A stretch of DNA of 64,000 nucleotides, taken from the NCBI RefSeq assembly GCF_036014015.1, contig NZ_CP107905.1, positions 10,478,001-10,542,000 of the forward strand, given 5' to 3'. Under the pieces are notes generated by a model. That model did not search any database. It was not told the origin of the DNA and worked only from the letters and a program-made list of their open reading frames with translations. Both the position numbers and the translations under genes were made by a program. Every line of letters starts with the position of its first letter. Position 1 is the first letter of the stretch. Of this stretch, positions 9,900-18,849 are shown in pieces. Source of the DNA: Streptomyces sp. NBC_00457 (GTDB lineage: Bacteria; Actinomycetota; Actinomycetes; Streptomycetales; Streptomycetaceae).

Positions 9900-11579
9900 T
9901 TGAACCTCAATCCGACCCCCGAAACCATGTCCCTGCCCGTCGAGGCGGGCGGTAGTGCGCACATCCGGGCCGAGAGCGTCACCGTCACCCGCGGGTCCCG
10001 GCGTGTCCTGACCGACGTCTCGGTCACGGTCTCCGCCCGGTCACGGGTCGCCGTCGTCGGCGAGAACGGCCGTGGCAAGACGACTCTGCTGCACGTCCTC
10101 GCCGGACTCATCACGCCCGACGAGGGCAGCGTGCACCGTGCCGGTACGACCGGTCTGGCCCGCCAGGAGCTGTCCACGCGGGACGGCGCGACCGTAGGCA
10201 CCCTGACGTCGCAGGCGCTGGCCGCGTCGCTCGCGGCTCTCGCCGCGCTGGACGAGGCGACCGTCGCCATGTCGGACGGCGATCCCGCTGCCGACGACCG
10301 CTACGCCGCCGCGCTCGACGCCGCCACCCGGCTCGATGCGTGGGACGCCGAACGCCGCGTCGATGTCGCCCTCGAAGCCCTCGGCGCCTGCACCGAACGC
10401 GACCGTCCGCTGTCGACGCTGTCGGTCGGACAGCGTTACCGAGTCCGGCTGGCGTGCCTGCTCGGCGCGCGGCACGACGTCCTGCTGCTCGACGAGCCCA
10501 CCAACCACCTGGACGCGGACGGGCTGGACTTCCTCACCCGCAGGCTGCGTGAGCACGAGGGCGGCCTTGCCGTCGTGAGCCACGACCGGGCACTGCTGCG
10601 CGATGTCGCGGACCGGTTCCTCGACCTGGACCCGACCCGCGACGGGAGGCCGCGTCTGTACGCCGGCGGCTACGACGGCTGGCAGGACGCCCGGCGTCGT
10701 GAGCGTGCGCGCTGGGAGCAGGACCACGAGGAACAGCTGGCCGAGCACCGGCGGCTGAAGGACGCGGTGTCGAAGGCCCGCGACCGGCTCTCCACCGGCT
10801 GGCGGCCGGACAAGGGGACCGGCAAGCACCAGCGCCAGTCCCGCGCACCGGGCGTCGTGCAGTCCCTCAACCGGCAGCAGGAAGCGCTTCAGGCGCACCG
10901 GATCGACGTACCGGAGCCGCCGTCGCCGTTGCGGTGGCCGGACCTCGATGTCCGCCCGGGTGCGCCGCAGCTGCGGGCGTACGGCATCGCCGTCGAAGGC
11001 CGACTGGCCGGTCCGGTCGACCTCACCCTCGACGGCGGTGACCGGCTGCTCGTCACCGGACCCAACGGTGCCGGGAAGTCCACGCTGCTCGCAGTGCTGG
11101 ACGGTTCGCTCCAGCCCACCGGCGGGCACGTCCGGACGGCGAACGGCGCACGGATCGTCCGGGTCACCCAGGAGACCGCCCACCAGGACCTAGGACTCAC
11201 CGCCCGCGAAGTGCACGCCCGCCACGTTGGCCGACTGGTGGCCCACGGGGTGCTCCGCGAAGCCGAGGCCGTCCCGCTCGGGGCACTGGGTCTGCTGGAC
11301 TCCGAGGCGATGCGCACACCGGTCGGGCGGATGTCGCAGGGGCAGCAGCGGCGCCTCGACCTGGCGCTGGCGCTGGCCGGTCGGCCCGGGCTGATCCTGC
11401 TCGACGAACCGACAAACCACCTGTCACCGGCACTGGTCGACGAACTCACCGACGCGATCCGCCACACGAGCGCCGCCGTCGTCGTCGCCACGCACGACCG
11501 CCAGCTGCTGCGTGACCTCGCCAACTGGCCGCGTCTGGAGGTGGGCGGACCTGCGGCACCTGCAGCTGGAACACCGTGA
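9900..11579 (+). CDS. ABC-F ATP-binding protein, probable ribosomal protection/antibiotic resistance
   Basis: A 559-residue soluble protein with two ABC ATPase domains and no membrane segments. Domain 1 has Walker [10 protein letters not shown], signature [11 protein letters not shown] and Walker [13 protein letters not shown]; domain 2 has [20 protein letters not shown] and [13 protein letters not shown] basic linker rich in Arg/Lys lies between them, as in ABC-F proteins that bind the ribosomal E site and dislodge antibiotics. The start is TTG at 9900, supported by GGAG six bases upstream; an ATG at 9927 is the alternative. Resistance spectrum (macrolide, lincosamide, streptogramin, pleuromutilin) cannot be read from sequence. 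A leader peptide and hairpin upstream suggest drug-inducible attenuation. Confidence 0.85.
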   Translation: MNLNPTPETMSLPVEAGGSAHIRAESVTVTRGSRRVLTDVSVTVSARSRVAVVGENGRGKTTLLHVLAGLITPDEGSVHRAGTTGLARQELSTRDGATVGTLTSQALAASLAALAALDEATVAMSDGDPAADDRYAAALDAATRLDAWDAERRVDVALEALGACTERDRPLSTLSVGQRYRVRLACLLGARHDVLLLDEPTNHLDADGLDFLTRRLREHEGGLAVVSHDRALLRDVADRFLDLDPTRDGRPRLYAGGYDGWQDARRRERARWEQDHEEQLAEHRRLKDAVSKARDRLSTGWRPDKGTGKHQRQSRAPGVVQSLNRQQEALQAHRIDVPEPPSPLRWPDLDVRPGAPQLRAYGIAVEGRLAGPVDLTLDGGDRLLVTGPNGAGKSTLLAVLDGSLQPTGGHVRTANGARIVRVTQETAHQDLGLTAREVHARHVGRLVAHGVLREAEAVPLGALGLLDSEAMRTPVGRMSQGQQRRLDLALALAGRPGLILLDEPTNHLSPALVDELTDAIRHTSAAVVVATHDRQLLRDLANWPRLEVGGPAAPAAGTP

Positions 11580-11842
11580 GCCGATCGGCGTTCGCTTCGA
11601 TGAACTCCCGTAGTGGGGCGGTCAGATGGATGCGTACGATGTCCCGGCCGAGCTGATGCGGGTGCGATGGCGGGCTGGGCGGCTGGGGCCGGCCCGTCGG
11701 CGTGGAAGCGGTGCTTCCTGAACCCGTCGGCGGATGGCTTCCCTGCACGCGCGAACGGGTCGGGCACTTCGGCTTGTTGTGTCGAGTGTGGACGTGACGG
11801 GCGTTTTGACTTCGGCCTGAACGGCGCGGTCAGGGCGATTGC

Positions 11843-12448
11843 TCAGGTGCGCGGCGCCGTGGCCCGGATTCCGGCGAGCACCACGCCGACGATGCGCTCC
11901 GCGTCCGTGCGGGTGAAGGGGCGCATGCCGCGATTCACGATGAGGTGCACCGGGCCGGAGATCATCTCGCCGAGGAAGGAGCTGTCGACCTGGGGGAGTT
12001 CGCCCCGCTCGACGGCGGTGTCCACCCGTCGCTGCATGGCGGCCACGCGCTGGTCGAGGATCCTGGTCAGCGCCTGGACGGTGGAGCTGTGGCGGGCGGG
12101 CTGGATGGCCTGTTCGAGCGTCCGGCCGAACGGTGTTTCCAGACCGCCGGCGAGGGCCAGCAGGAAGTCCACCAGGTCCCGGTGGATGTCGCCGGTGTCG
12201 GCGACCGAGGCGAGATCCTCGGCGTAGCGCAGCAGGGCTTCGACCACCAGCTCCTCGCGGTCGGGCCAGTTGCGGTAGACGCTGGTCTTGTGCACGCCGG
12301 CGAACTCGGCGACCTCCTCGTAGCGGAAGCCCGCGATGCCGTCGCGCGCCACGAGTTCGACGGTCGCGTCGAGGATCTGCGCTCTCACGCGCGCGTTGCG
12401 GCCGCCGGGGCGCCGGGCAGGCGGCCGGTCAGCGGTCCCGTTGGCCAT
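11843..12448 (-). CDS. TetR-family regulator
   Basis: A 201-residue TetR protein: DNA-binding domain at about residues 20-65 with EFAGVHKTSVYRNWPDREEL as the recognition region, and a helical ligand-binding C-terminal domain (TetR_C_16-like). AGGAGG lies 11 bases ahead of the ATG at 12448. It is divergent from a flavin monooxygenase followed by an MFS exporter, the usual layout of a drug-responsive detoxification cassette in which the repressor controls both. A 5-bp-arm inverted repeat in the shared region is a candidate operator. Confidence 0.8.
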   Translation of the reverse strand: MANGTADRPPARRPGGRNARVRAQILDATVELVARDGIAGFRYEEVAEFAGVHKTSVYRNWPDREELVVEALLRYAEDLASVADTGDIHRDLVDFLLALAGGLETPFGRTLEQAIQPARHSSTVQALTRILDQRVAAMQRRVDTAVERGELPQVDSSFLGEMISGPVHLIVNRGMRPFTRTDAERIVGVVLAGIRATAPRT

Positions 12449-12533
12449 CGCCGCGCTCACCTCCTGTTCTGGCTCGGGTGCCGATTGTCGCCAGGTGCGG
12501 CGTTGCGGTGCAAGCCAGTGGGAAGTAGGCTCG

Positions 12534-12559
12534 CTAAAAGCGACAGTTTGTTTCTTTAG
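12534..12559. promoter_or_regulatory. Candidate TetR operator
   Basis: CTAAA at 12534-12538 and TTTAG at 12555-12559 form inverted arms around an AT-richer centre, in the divergent gap between the tetR gene (start 12448) and the monooxygenase (start 12687). Modest symmetry; assigned mainly by position. Confidence 0.3.
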
Positions 12560-12686
12560 TCGTCGGACTGCCACGTCAGCGGCCTGCCCACCCCACCCCA
12601 CCGCTCCGCCGGTTCGTCTGCCCGGCCGGCGAGCGGCAGCCGGTTCGATCGCCCACCCACCTCAGCGAAACCTGGAGCGCACACAC

Positions 12687-13820
12687 GTGAACATCCTTGT
12701 CTCCGGAGCCGGTATCGCCGGACTCGCCTGCGCACTCGAACTCGGCACCCGCGGCCACGACGTCACCGTTGTCGAGTACGGCCGCCATCTCCGACTCACC
12801 GGCACACCCATCGACATCCGCGGTGACGCGATCGAGACCGCTGACAGGATGGGACTGCTCGCGAAGATCCAGAAACAACGGGTCCGGATGTCCGAGCTCA
12901 CCCAGTTCGTCGACAGCGACGGCGAGCCGGTGGCCCGGATCCCGATGGCGGAGATCAGCGACTCCGACGACGACATCGAGCTCCTCCGCGAGGACCTCGT
13001 GCGTATCCTCGCCGACGCCCTCCCGGACACCGCGGCGATCCGCTTCGGCGACTCGATCGAGACACTGACCGACGGCGGCGTCGACGGCGGCGTCGACGTG
13101 CGTTTCGCCTCGGGCAGCACCGGGCGGTACGACCTCGTGCTCGGTGCCGACGGCCAGCATTCCGCGGTACGCAGGCTGGTGTTCGGGCCCGAGGAGGCCT
13201 ACCTCCGACACCTCGGTGTCTACTTCGCCCTCGCCGACCACCCCGGCGAGACGCAGTCCGAGGGCGCCGACTCGATGCGCAACTCGATCTACAACGTGCC
13301 TGGCCGGATGGCAGGCCTCTTCCGGTACAACGGCAAAGCCGTTGCGGTCTTCCAGTTCCGCTCGGAACGGATCGACTACGACCACCACGACCTGGACGCC
13401 CAGAAGAAGATCCTCATCGACGCCTTCGCGGGCTACCGCTCGTGGCGGATCCCGGAGCTGCTCGATGCGGCCGTTGCCGATCCCGGCTTCTTCTTCACCT
13501 CCGCGAGCCAGATCCACCTGCCCACCTGGCACCGAGGCCGCGTCGCCCTCGTGGGGGACGCCGGATACAGCCCGGCCTTCCTGTCCGGCCGGGGCACCTC
13601 ACTCGCACTCACCGGCGCCCGCTTCCTCGCCGAGGAACTCGAACGGTGCGGCAATGACCACACCACCGCCTTCGCACGGTACGAGGCCCGGCAGCGCCCC
13701 TATGTCACGTTCGCCCAGGACCGTGTCTACGGCGGTCGCGACCGCATGCTGCCGACGACCTGGGCTGCGATTGCCGCCCGCAACAAGGCACTGCGGGCAT
13801 CAGGCACCGGTGCGCCCTGA
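12687..13820 (+). CDS. Class A FAD-dependent monooxygenase (TetX/PHBH-like)
   Basis: A 377-residue flavoprotein monooxygenase. It opens with the FAD dinucleotide fold VSGAGIAGLACALELGTRG, has the mid-chain LVLGADGQHSAVRRL (DG motif) and the second FAD motif ALVGDAGYSPAFLSGRGTS. The GTG at 12687 has GGAG nine bases upstream. It should hydroxylate an aromatic or drug-like substrate with NAD(P)H and oxygen. Divergent TetR and downstream MFS genes suggest a xenobiotic or antibiotic detoxification role similar to TetX-type enzymes; this is inference. The gap to the MFS gene is 134 bp. Confidence 0.82.
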   Translation: MNILVSGAGIAGLACALELGTRGHDVTVVEYGRHLRLTGTPIDIRGDAIETADRMGLLAKIQKQRVRMSELTQFVDSDGEPVARIPMAEISDSDDDIELLREDLVRILADALPDTAAIRFGDSIETLTDGGVDGGVDVRFASGSTGRYDLVLGADGQHSAVRRLVFGPEEAYLRHLGVYFALADHPGETQSEGADSMRNSIYNVPGRMAGLFRYNGKAVAVFQFRSERIDYDHHDLDAQKKILIDAFAGYRSWRIPELLDAAVADPGFFFTSASQIHLPTWHRGRVALVGDAGYSPAFLSGRGTSLALTGARFLAEELERCGNDHTTAFARYEARQRPYVTFAQDRVYGGRDRMLPTTWAAIAARNKALRASGTGAP

Positions 13821-13954
13821 ACCCGGCGCGATGTGACTGGCTTCCGGTTCCCGGGCGTCATGCGGACAACGCCCAATGACCTTCGGTAAGTCCCGGAACG
13901 GGGCGTCCGCATGTTCCCCGGGACCTCACCCCCATCCGCTGGAGCGAATGCATA

Positions 13955-15439
13955 GTGGAAGACACGCTGGAAAAGCCCGTCCCCGGCACCCAAGAGCATC
14001 GCTGGAGCAAGCGGCTCATCATCTGGGCGGCCGTTCTCACCCTCGCCAACGTCCTGGCCGACGTGGCCATCGGCTCGCCCATGATGGTCATGCCCCAGTT
14101 ACTGGAGCACCTCGACACCGACCAGGTCGCGTGGTTGAACGCGAGCGCGATGCTGGCCGGGGCCATCTGGTCGCCGCTGCTCGCGAAGAGTTCCGACCTC
14201 TTCGGCAAGCGCCGCATACTCATCGGCACGCTGCTCCTCTCTTGCGCAGGAGCGCTGGTCTGCCTCGCTGCCTCCAACGTCTGGATCTTCCTGGTGGGGC
14301 GCTTCCTCCAAGGCGCCGCCTTCGCCGCGGTCTTCCTCACGGTGGCCCTCGCACGCCAGATCTGCACCCCGCGGGTGGCGATGGCCCTGGTCGGGCTCGT
14401 GACGTCCGGCTCGTCGATCGTCGGAGTCATTGAGCCGTACCTGATGCAGCCCGTCATTGAAGAGCTCGGCTACCGCAGCGTGTTCATCACGGCGGCGCTG
14501 CTCGCTGCGGCGGCCGCGCTCTGCGTACGTTCCTTCATTCCCGAGTCGCCGATCCGCAGCACCGGCCGGGTCGACGTGCGCGGGGCGTTCCTGCTCGGCG
14601 GCGGACTCGGCGCGGTGCTCGCCTACATCAGTCTGGGGAGAGACCTCGGATGGCTGTCCGGGGGCATGATCACGCTGCTGGCGGCCGGTGCCGCCGCGTT
14701 GGCCGGCTGGGCGTTCCTCGCGCTGCGGGTCGACGAACCCATCATCGACATCCGGGCACTCTCCCGCCCGATCCTGCTGACGCTGTTGGCTCTGGTCCTG
14801 GCAGCAGGCTCGTTCCGAAGCCTGCTGCAGCTGACGGGTGTCGTCGCGCACGTGCCCCCCGACCTGGGGCTCGGTTACGGTCTTGGCGACGGAGAGTCGA
14901 TCGCGGTGCTTCTCGCTACGCCCAATGCCGGCATCGTGATCGGCGGTACGTGCGCCGGATGGATCGCGGGGCGGTACGGTCCCGCACTGCCCCTCCTCGG
15001 CGGCATCGCCGTCGGAACAGCGGGGACCTTCGCGATGCTGGCGGGCGTATCGGCACTCCCGATGGCGATCGCCTGCGGCGCCGTGGTCGGCATGGCCGCC
15101 GGCGCGATCGGCGCCTCCGGGTACAACCTGGCGACCAGCTTCGTAGCGCCCGAGCGGCAGGGCACGATCGCCGGTCTGGTGTCGGTCGTGCTCGCTCTCG
15201 GCTCGGTCGTCTTCAACATCGCCGGCGGCGAGGTGCTCAGAGCGACCCGAACTGCCGCGACTTCTGCAGACGGTGCCCTGGTGAGCACGGCGACTGGCGT
15301 GTACCTCTACGTCGCGATGGCGGGGGTGCTCTTCGTCCTCGCCGCGGTGCCCGCGATCATGCTGGTCCGCAACCGGCCTGCCGCGCCGGCCGTACCCGGG
15401 GCACCGCAGCGTCCGGGTGCGCCTGCGGTCGGCCGGTAG
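13955..15439 (+). CDS. MFS transporter, DHA2-like drug efflux; contains a TTA codon
   Basis: A 494-residue integral membrane protein with about 14 hydrophobic segments, consistent with the DHA2 drug:proton antiporter group. The cytoplasmic-loop motif A region appears as LLAKSSDLFGKRRILIGTLL. The start is GTG at 13955, with GGAG ten bases upstream. Codon 49 is TTA (14099-14101), which in Streptomyces requires the bldA tRNA, so full translation may be delayed to later growth. It follows a flavin monooxygenase and is probably co-regulated with it by the divergent TetR. Confidence 0.82.
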   Translation: MEDTLEKPVPGTQEHRWSKRLIIWAAVLTLANVLADVAIGSPMMVMPQLLEHLDTDQVAWLNASAMLAGAIWSPLLAKSSDLFGKRRILIGTLLLSCAGALVCLAASNVWIFLVGRFLQGAAFAAVFLTVALARQICTPRVAMALVGLVTSGSSIVGVIEPYLMQPVIEELGYRSVFITAALLAAAAALCVRSFIPESPIRSTGRVDVRGAFLLGGGLGAVLAYISLGRDLGWLSGGMITLLAAGAAALAGWAFLALRVDEPIIDIRALSRPILLTLLALVLAAGSFRSLLQLTGVVAHVPPDLGLGYGLGDGESIAVLLATPNAGIVIGGTCAGWIAGRYGPALPLLGGIAVGTAGTFAMLAGVSALPMAIACGAVVGMAAGAIGASGYNLATSFVAPERQGTIAGLVSVVLALGSVVFNIAGGEVLRATRTAATSADGALVSTATGVYLYVAMAGVLFVLAAVPAIMLVRNRPAAPAVPGAPQRPGAPAVGR

Positions 15440-15654
15440 CCCGCCGGCCCAGCCCGTTGGGGGAGCGGTATGCCTCGTCACCACTGCCACTGGTCGAACC
15501 TCGTGGCGAAACGGCCAGTTTCCGTCGTAGCGGGGCTCAGTGGCCTGCTTGATGCGGGCGGCATGCCGGGAACATCGTCGAGCTCATCGGCAGCCACGGT
15601 GATGTGGACTGATCGCCCGCCTGAGAGGTGGACTGCTGTAGCGCTGTGTGTGGG

Positions 15655-16386
15655 CTATGCGCAGGGTCCGTGGCACGAGCACTCCGGGCCGCATGCGCAG
15701 CCCTCCCGGTCGCCCGTCTCCCGCCCCGCTGCCTCGGCGAGGCCGGCCGGCACGGAGCAACAGGCGTCGCCCCGCCATGCCTGGCGTCCTTCTTTGACCG
15801 CGACGGCGGCGATGATCAGGGCGGCGGCCGGGTCGGCCCAGGTCCAGCCGAACAGGGAGTTGGCGAGCAGCCCGGCGAGCAGGACTGCGGACAGGTATGT
15901 GCACAGCAGGGTCTGTTGGGAGTCCGCCACGGCCGAGGCCGAGCCGAGTTCACGCCCGGCTTTGCGCTGGGCCGCGGACAGGAACGGCATCACCGCGAGG
16001 GACAGGGAGGCGAGCACGATGCCCGGGGTGGAGTGCGCGGCCTCGCGGGCGGCGGTCAGGGCGCGGCCGGAGTCGACGGTGACGTAGGCGGCGAGCGCGA
16101 AGAAGGAGACGGCGATGATCCGCAGGGTGGTCTTTTCGCGCGCCTGGCGGACGTGGTGCTCGCGGGCGGAGAACTGCCAGGCGACGGCCGCGGCCGAGGA
16201 GACCTCGATGACGGAGTCCAGGCCGAAGCCGATCAGGGCGGTGGAGGAGGCGGTCGTACCGGCGGTGATCGCGACGAACGCCTCGATGACGTTGTAGGTG
16301 ATGGTGGCGGCGACCAGGAGCCGTATACGCCGGGCGAGTTGGGTGCGGCGCTGCGGGGCGGGTCCGACGGATATCTGCACCGCCAT
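15655..16386 (-). CDS. Cation diffusion facilitator-type metal exporter
   Basis: A 243-residue membrane protein of the cation-efflux (CDF) type with about six hydrophobic segments, FGLDSVIEVSSA in the second/third helix region where CDF proteins carry their metal site, and a cysteine-rich C-terminal tail (GDACC ... CACGPECSCHGPCA) likely to bind metal. Its ATG overlaps the stop of the upstream ArsR gene (TGATG), indicating translational coupling. With a CmtR-like Cd/Pb sensor in front, it is probably an inducible cadmium, lead or zinc exporter. Shorter than full CDF proteins, which have a larger cytoplasmic domain. Confidence 0.8.
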   Translation of the reverse strand: MAVQISVGPAPQRRTQLARRIRLLVAATITYNVIEAFVAITAGTTASSTALIGFGLDSVIEVSSAAAVAWQFSAREHHVRQAREKTTLRIIAVSFFALAAYVTVDSGRALTAAREAAHSTPGIVLASLSLAVMPFLSAAQRKAGRELGSASAVADSQQTLLCTYLSAVLLAGLLANSLFGWTWADPAAALIIAAVAVKEGRQAWRGDACCSVPAGLAEAAGRETGDREGCACGPECSCHGPCA

Positions 16387-16727
16387 CAGCAGCAGTCCTT
16401 CTCGTCGGCGTCCGGGCAGGTCCGGTCGGCCTCGACGGCCACTACGGCGCCGCGCAGGTCGTCCAGGGCGTGGCCGAGGCGGGCGTCGGCCAGCTCGTAG
16501 CGGACGCGTCGGCCTACGGGGACGGTGACGACGATGCCGCAGTCGCGCAGGCACGCGAGATGGTTCGACAGCCGGGTGCGGGAGATCTCCAGGCGCTCGG
16601 CGAGGTCGGCCGGATGGGCGGGCGCCTCGCGGAGGGCGAGCAGGATGCGGCAGCGGATCGGGTCGGCGAGCGCGCGGCCGAAGCGGGCCAGCGCGTCGGT
16701 GTCGGAGGCGAGTTTCAGCACAGACAT
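16386..16727 (-). CDS. CmtR-like ArsR-family metal-sensing repressor
   Basis: A 113-residue winged-helix repressor. ISRTRLSNHLACLRDCG is the recognition helix, and its C-x3-C pair matches the metal ligands of mycobacterial CmtR; further Cys residues at the extreme C-terminus (CPDADEKDCC) could complete a Cd(II)/Pb(II) site. The ATG at 16727 is chosen because family similarity (SVLKLASDTDALARFGRAL) starts there. It overlaps the downstream exporter gene and is preceded by a strong inverted repeat 19 bp upstream, as expected for autoregulation relieved by metal. Confidence 0.85.
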   Translation of the reverse strand: MSVLKLASDTDALARFGRALADPIRCRILLALREAPAHPADLAERLEISRTRLSNHLACLRDCGIVVTVPVGRRVRYELADARLGHALDDLRGAVVAVEADRTCPDADEKDCC

Positions 16728-16745
16728 GACGGTACATGAAATCAT

Positions 16746-16767
16746 GGATTCAGAGAATCCTGAATCC
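16746..16767. promoter_or_regulatory. ArsR/CmtR-type operator
   Basis: GGATTCAG (16746-16753) and CTGAATCC (16760-16767) form a perfect 8-bp-arm inverted repeat with a 6-bp spacer, 19 bp before the repressor start. Size and position fit an ArsR-family operator. Confidence 0.6.
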
Positions 16768-16859
16768 AGAGCTTCCGGGCAGCGAACTCGCCAAGGAGGC
16801 CAACTCCCCAGCTCAGGCGCGGCTTTGCGACGATGTGCCGCCGGACCGCCCAACGTTCC

Positions 16860-17448
16860 CGAAACGATCGGCGCTGCTCAGGCCGGTCGGCCGCGGTGTT
16901 CGAGAACTCGTTTTCGTAGTTCAGGCCGTAGGGCCAGAAGTGCCCACCACCGGTGGACAGCGTGGCGCCCGAGCCGTCGAACTGCTTGACCAGTGCCGTG
17001 GCCTGTGCGCCGCGCCAGGTTCCGCCGCCGGCGAGGTTGGACCAGCCCGAGCTCGTGCCCACGCCGATGGTGTGGGCGATCTAGTGCAGCGTGGTCCGCT
17101 CGGTCATGTAGCTGCGGTTGCCGAAGCGGATGATTCCCTTGATGTTCCCATCGACGGTCGGCACGCTACGGGTCGTAGCGGACGGTGATGCTCTTGCCCA
17201 GGTCGCTCAGGTTGTTGTACCGGGCGACCGCGGCGTTCATGGCCTTGGTGATGAGGTGGTACGCCGTCAGCTGGTCCTGAGTGGGGTTGCTCGCCCGCTC
17301 GAGGTTCCAGGTGATCTCGGCCGCCGCCACCTGTTGCCGGGATGCCGGGGCCGGACGGCACGGCCGTTGCCAGTGCGGCCATGACTACCTTGGTGCGCCA
17401 GGGGCGGAGTGCGTGCTGGGTGAGCTCCTGGGGTCGTCGTGGACTCAT
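16860..17448 (-). pseudogene. Secreted zinc metalloprotease-like pseudogene (HEXXH Glu codon is TAG)
   Basis: Reading the minus strand with two frame corrections gives a secreted protein: ATG at 17448 with GGAGG seven bases upstream, a basic-hydrophobic signal region, then ITWNLERASNPTQDQLTAYH, RFGNRSYMTERTTLH and IAHTIGVGTSSGWSNLAGGG. The zinc-binding motif would be HEIAH, but the Glu codon is TAG (17083-17081). Frames shift near 17335 (after the signal peptide) and near 17168 (an extra base after VRYDP). The gene is therefore inactive in the present sequence unless bases are misread. The closest match I can suggest is a family of exported Streptomyces metallopeptidases of unknown substrate. 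Confidence 0.6.
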
Positions 17449-17531
17449 TGAGGGTCCTCCTGAGCGTGGAGTGTGGGGGTCGGGGGAGGTGTTGATTTGC
17501 CCAGGACGCTTTAGGGTTTCTCGAGGAGTTG

Positions 17532-17545
17532 GGAAAGTGCTTTCC
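17532..17545. promoter_or_regulatory. LacI-type palindrome upstream of the broken secreted protease
   Basis: GGAAAG-TG-CTTTCC at 17532-17545 is a perfect 6-bp-arm palindrome about 85 bp upstream of the pseudogene ATG. Palindromes of this style are bound by LacI-family repressors that control secreted hydrolases. No regulator gene is adjacent. Confidence 0.35.
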
Positions 17546-18062
17546 GCTCGGCGGGACCCAGGAGTGGTTGAGGGCACGACGAAGCGCGGCCCGCCCTCGC
17601 GGCGGAGGCCGTACCACAGCGCACATCGGCTCCTGGCTGGGCCGTTGGAGGACGCGATCATGCTGCTGACCGGCGCGAGGAAGCTGTCCGCAAGTACAGA
17701 CCCGCGTGGCTGGCTACCCGGCACCGCGACCCGCGACCTCGGCGGTCACCGCGTGCCACGGGCGCCTACATCGTCTGGAGCCCCGAACTCCGCGCGCCCA
17801 GGCCATGGTGACCCACGAGCCCGACACGATGACCACGGCCTGCAGCAGCCAGCCCGAAATACCGGCTGCACCCGTGTCATGGACCCCCGCGGTTCCCGGA
17901 ACCCGGAGCCGGAGGATCTGCTCCGCCACGTCGACGATCAGCCGCGGCCCACGAGCGCGGCACGCCTGTCCCCAGCCAGAGGCGTGCCATCTTCGATCAG
18001 GCGGTTGTGTACGCGGCGCAGCAGCCAGCACCTTGAAGTGCCTTGCAGCCGGCCACCACCGC
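17546..18062. other. Intergenic stretch with no supported gene
   Basis: I see no frame here with a ribosome site and recognisable protein family. Short open frames on both strands have no coding character. It separates the broken protease from the lipoprotein gene. Confidence 0.4.
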
Positions 18063-18395
18063 TCACTCCGTGTCCGACGCGTCGACGATGCCGCCCTTCT
18101 CGTCGACAGTGTGCGTGCGCCAGTACACGTCCCACTTGTCGTCGACCTGCTGCGGCACCTTGCCCTCGGGGTAACGCGTGTACCCCTCCGGCACCTTCTC
18201 GTCATCCTTGACGCACGCGGAGCCGGTGCCCCCGATGGTCATGACGGGGTACTCGCCGTCGCTGCAGATGGCCTCCTGAAGGGAGAGAGCGGAGCAGCCG
18301 CTGAGTGCGACGACTGCGACGGCTCCCAGGAGCGCGCCGGCGCCGAGCCGGAGATGTCGGGAAGCGGGGCGGGGGCGGCTGGCGCTGGAGGTCAC
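18063..18395 (-). CDS. Small exported lipoprotein, unknown function
   Basis: A 110-residue protein with an arginine-rich N-terminus, a hydrophobic stretch LRLGAGALLGAVAVVALSGC and a lipobox ending in Cys near residue 34, so it should be lipid-anchored outside the membrane. The mature part has two further Cys residues (QEAICSDGEYPVMTIGGTG) and ends acidic. Similar short lipoproteins are widespread in Streptomyces; I do not recognise a named function. It is next to a truncated hypothetical gene and an IS110 element. Confidence 0.7.
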   Translation of the reverse strand: MTSSASRPRPASRHLRLGAGALLGAVAVVALSGCSALSLQEAICSDGEYPVMTIGGTGSACVKDDEKVPEGYTRYPEGKVPQQVDDKWDVYWRTHTVDEKGGIVDASDTE

Positions 18396-18614
18396 GGTCG
18401 TCTCCTGTCGGTTGTTCGGTCTGCCTCCACTGTGGCGGGCGGTGAACGCCGGATCTTGAGTACGCGTACTCAGGCCGTGCCAGAGCCTGTACTCAACAGA
18501 GCTGATACAAGGCGTACTTGGCCGACTTGGAGCGCTGCGGTGATCGTCCCGTCAGGGCCCTCGATCCAGCGCCTCCATCCCAGTCGGTGTCGGCCACCCC
18601 CGTGCGCACCGCCC

Positions 18615-18809
18615 TCAGTGGCCGTACGGCGGCTCGAAGCAGCCGGTCTCCGGGTACGGGCCGTTGGCCTGCACGTTGTAGTTGGACCGCGGAACGAACG
18701 CCGTGACGCAGGCGTCGGCGTGGACGCGCAGGCCGACGAGGGTGCCCTCGGGGGTGACGTATCCGCCGTTCTCGTAGCGCGAGAACATCTCCCGGACAGT
18801 GATTCCCAA
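18615..18809 (-). pseudogene. C-terminal fragment of a hypothetical protein cut by IS110
   Basis: The frame reads ITVREMFSRYENGGYVTPEG through GLRVHADACVTAFVPR to a natural stop, giving about 64 residues. It opens exactly at the left end of the IS110 copy (near 18806), so the 5' part of the gene was probably removed or separated by that insertion. Family not recognised. Confidence 0.45.
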
Positions 18810-18849
18810 TGTGGTTTGTCAAGGCGTGAGTTGACGTTCTGTGGTGTGG

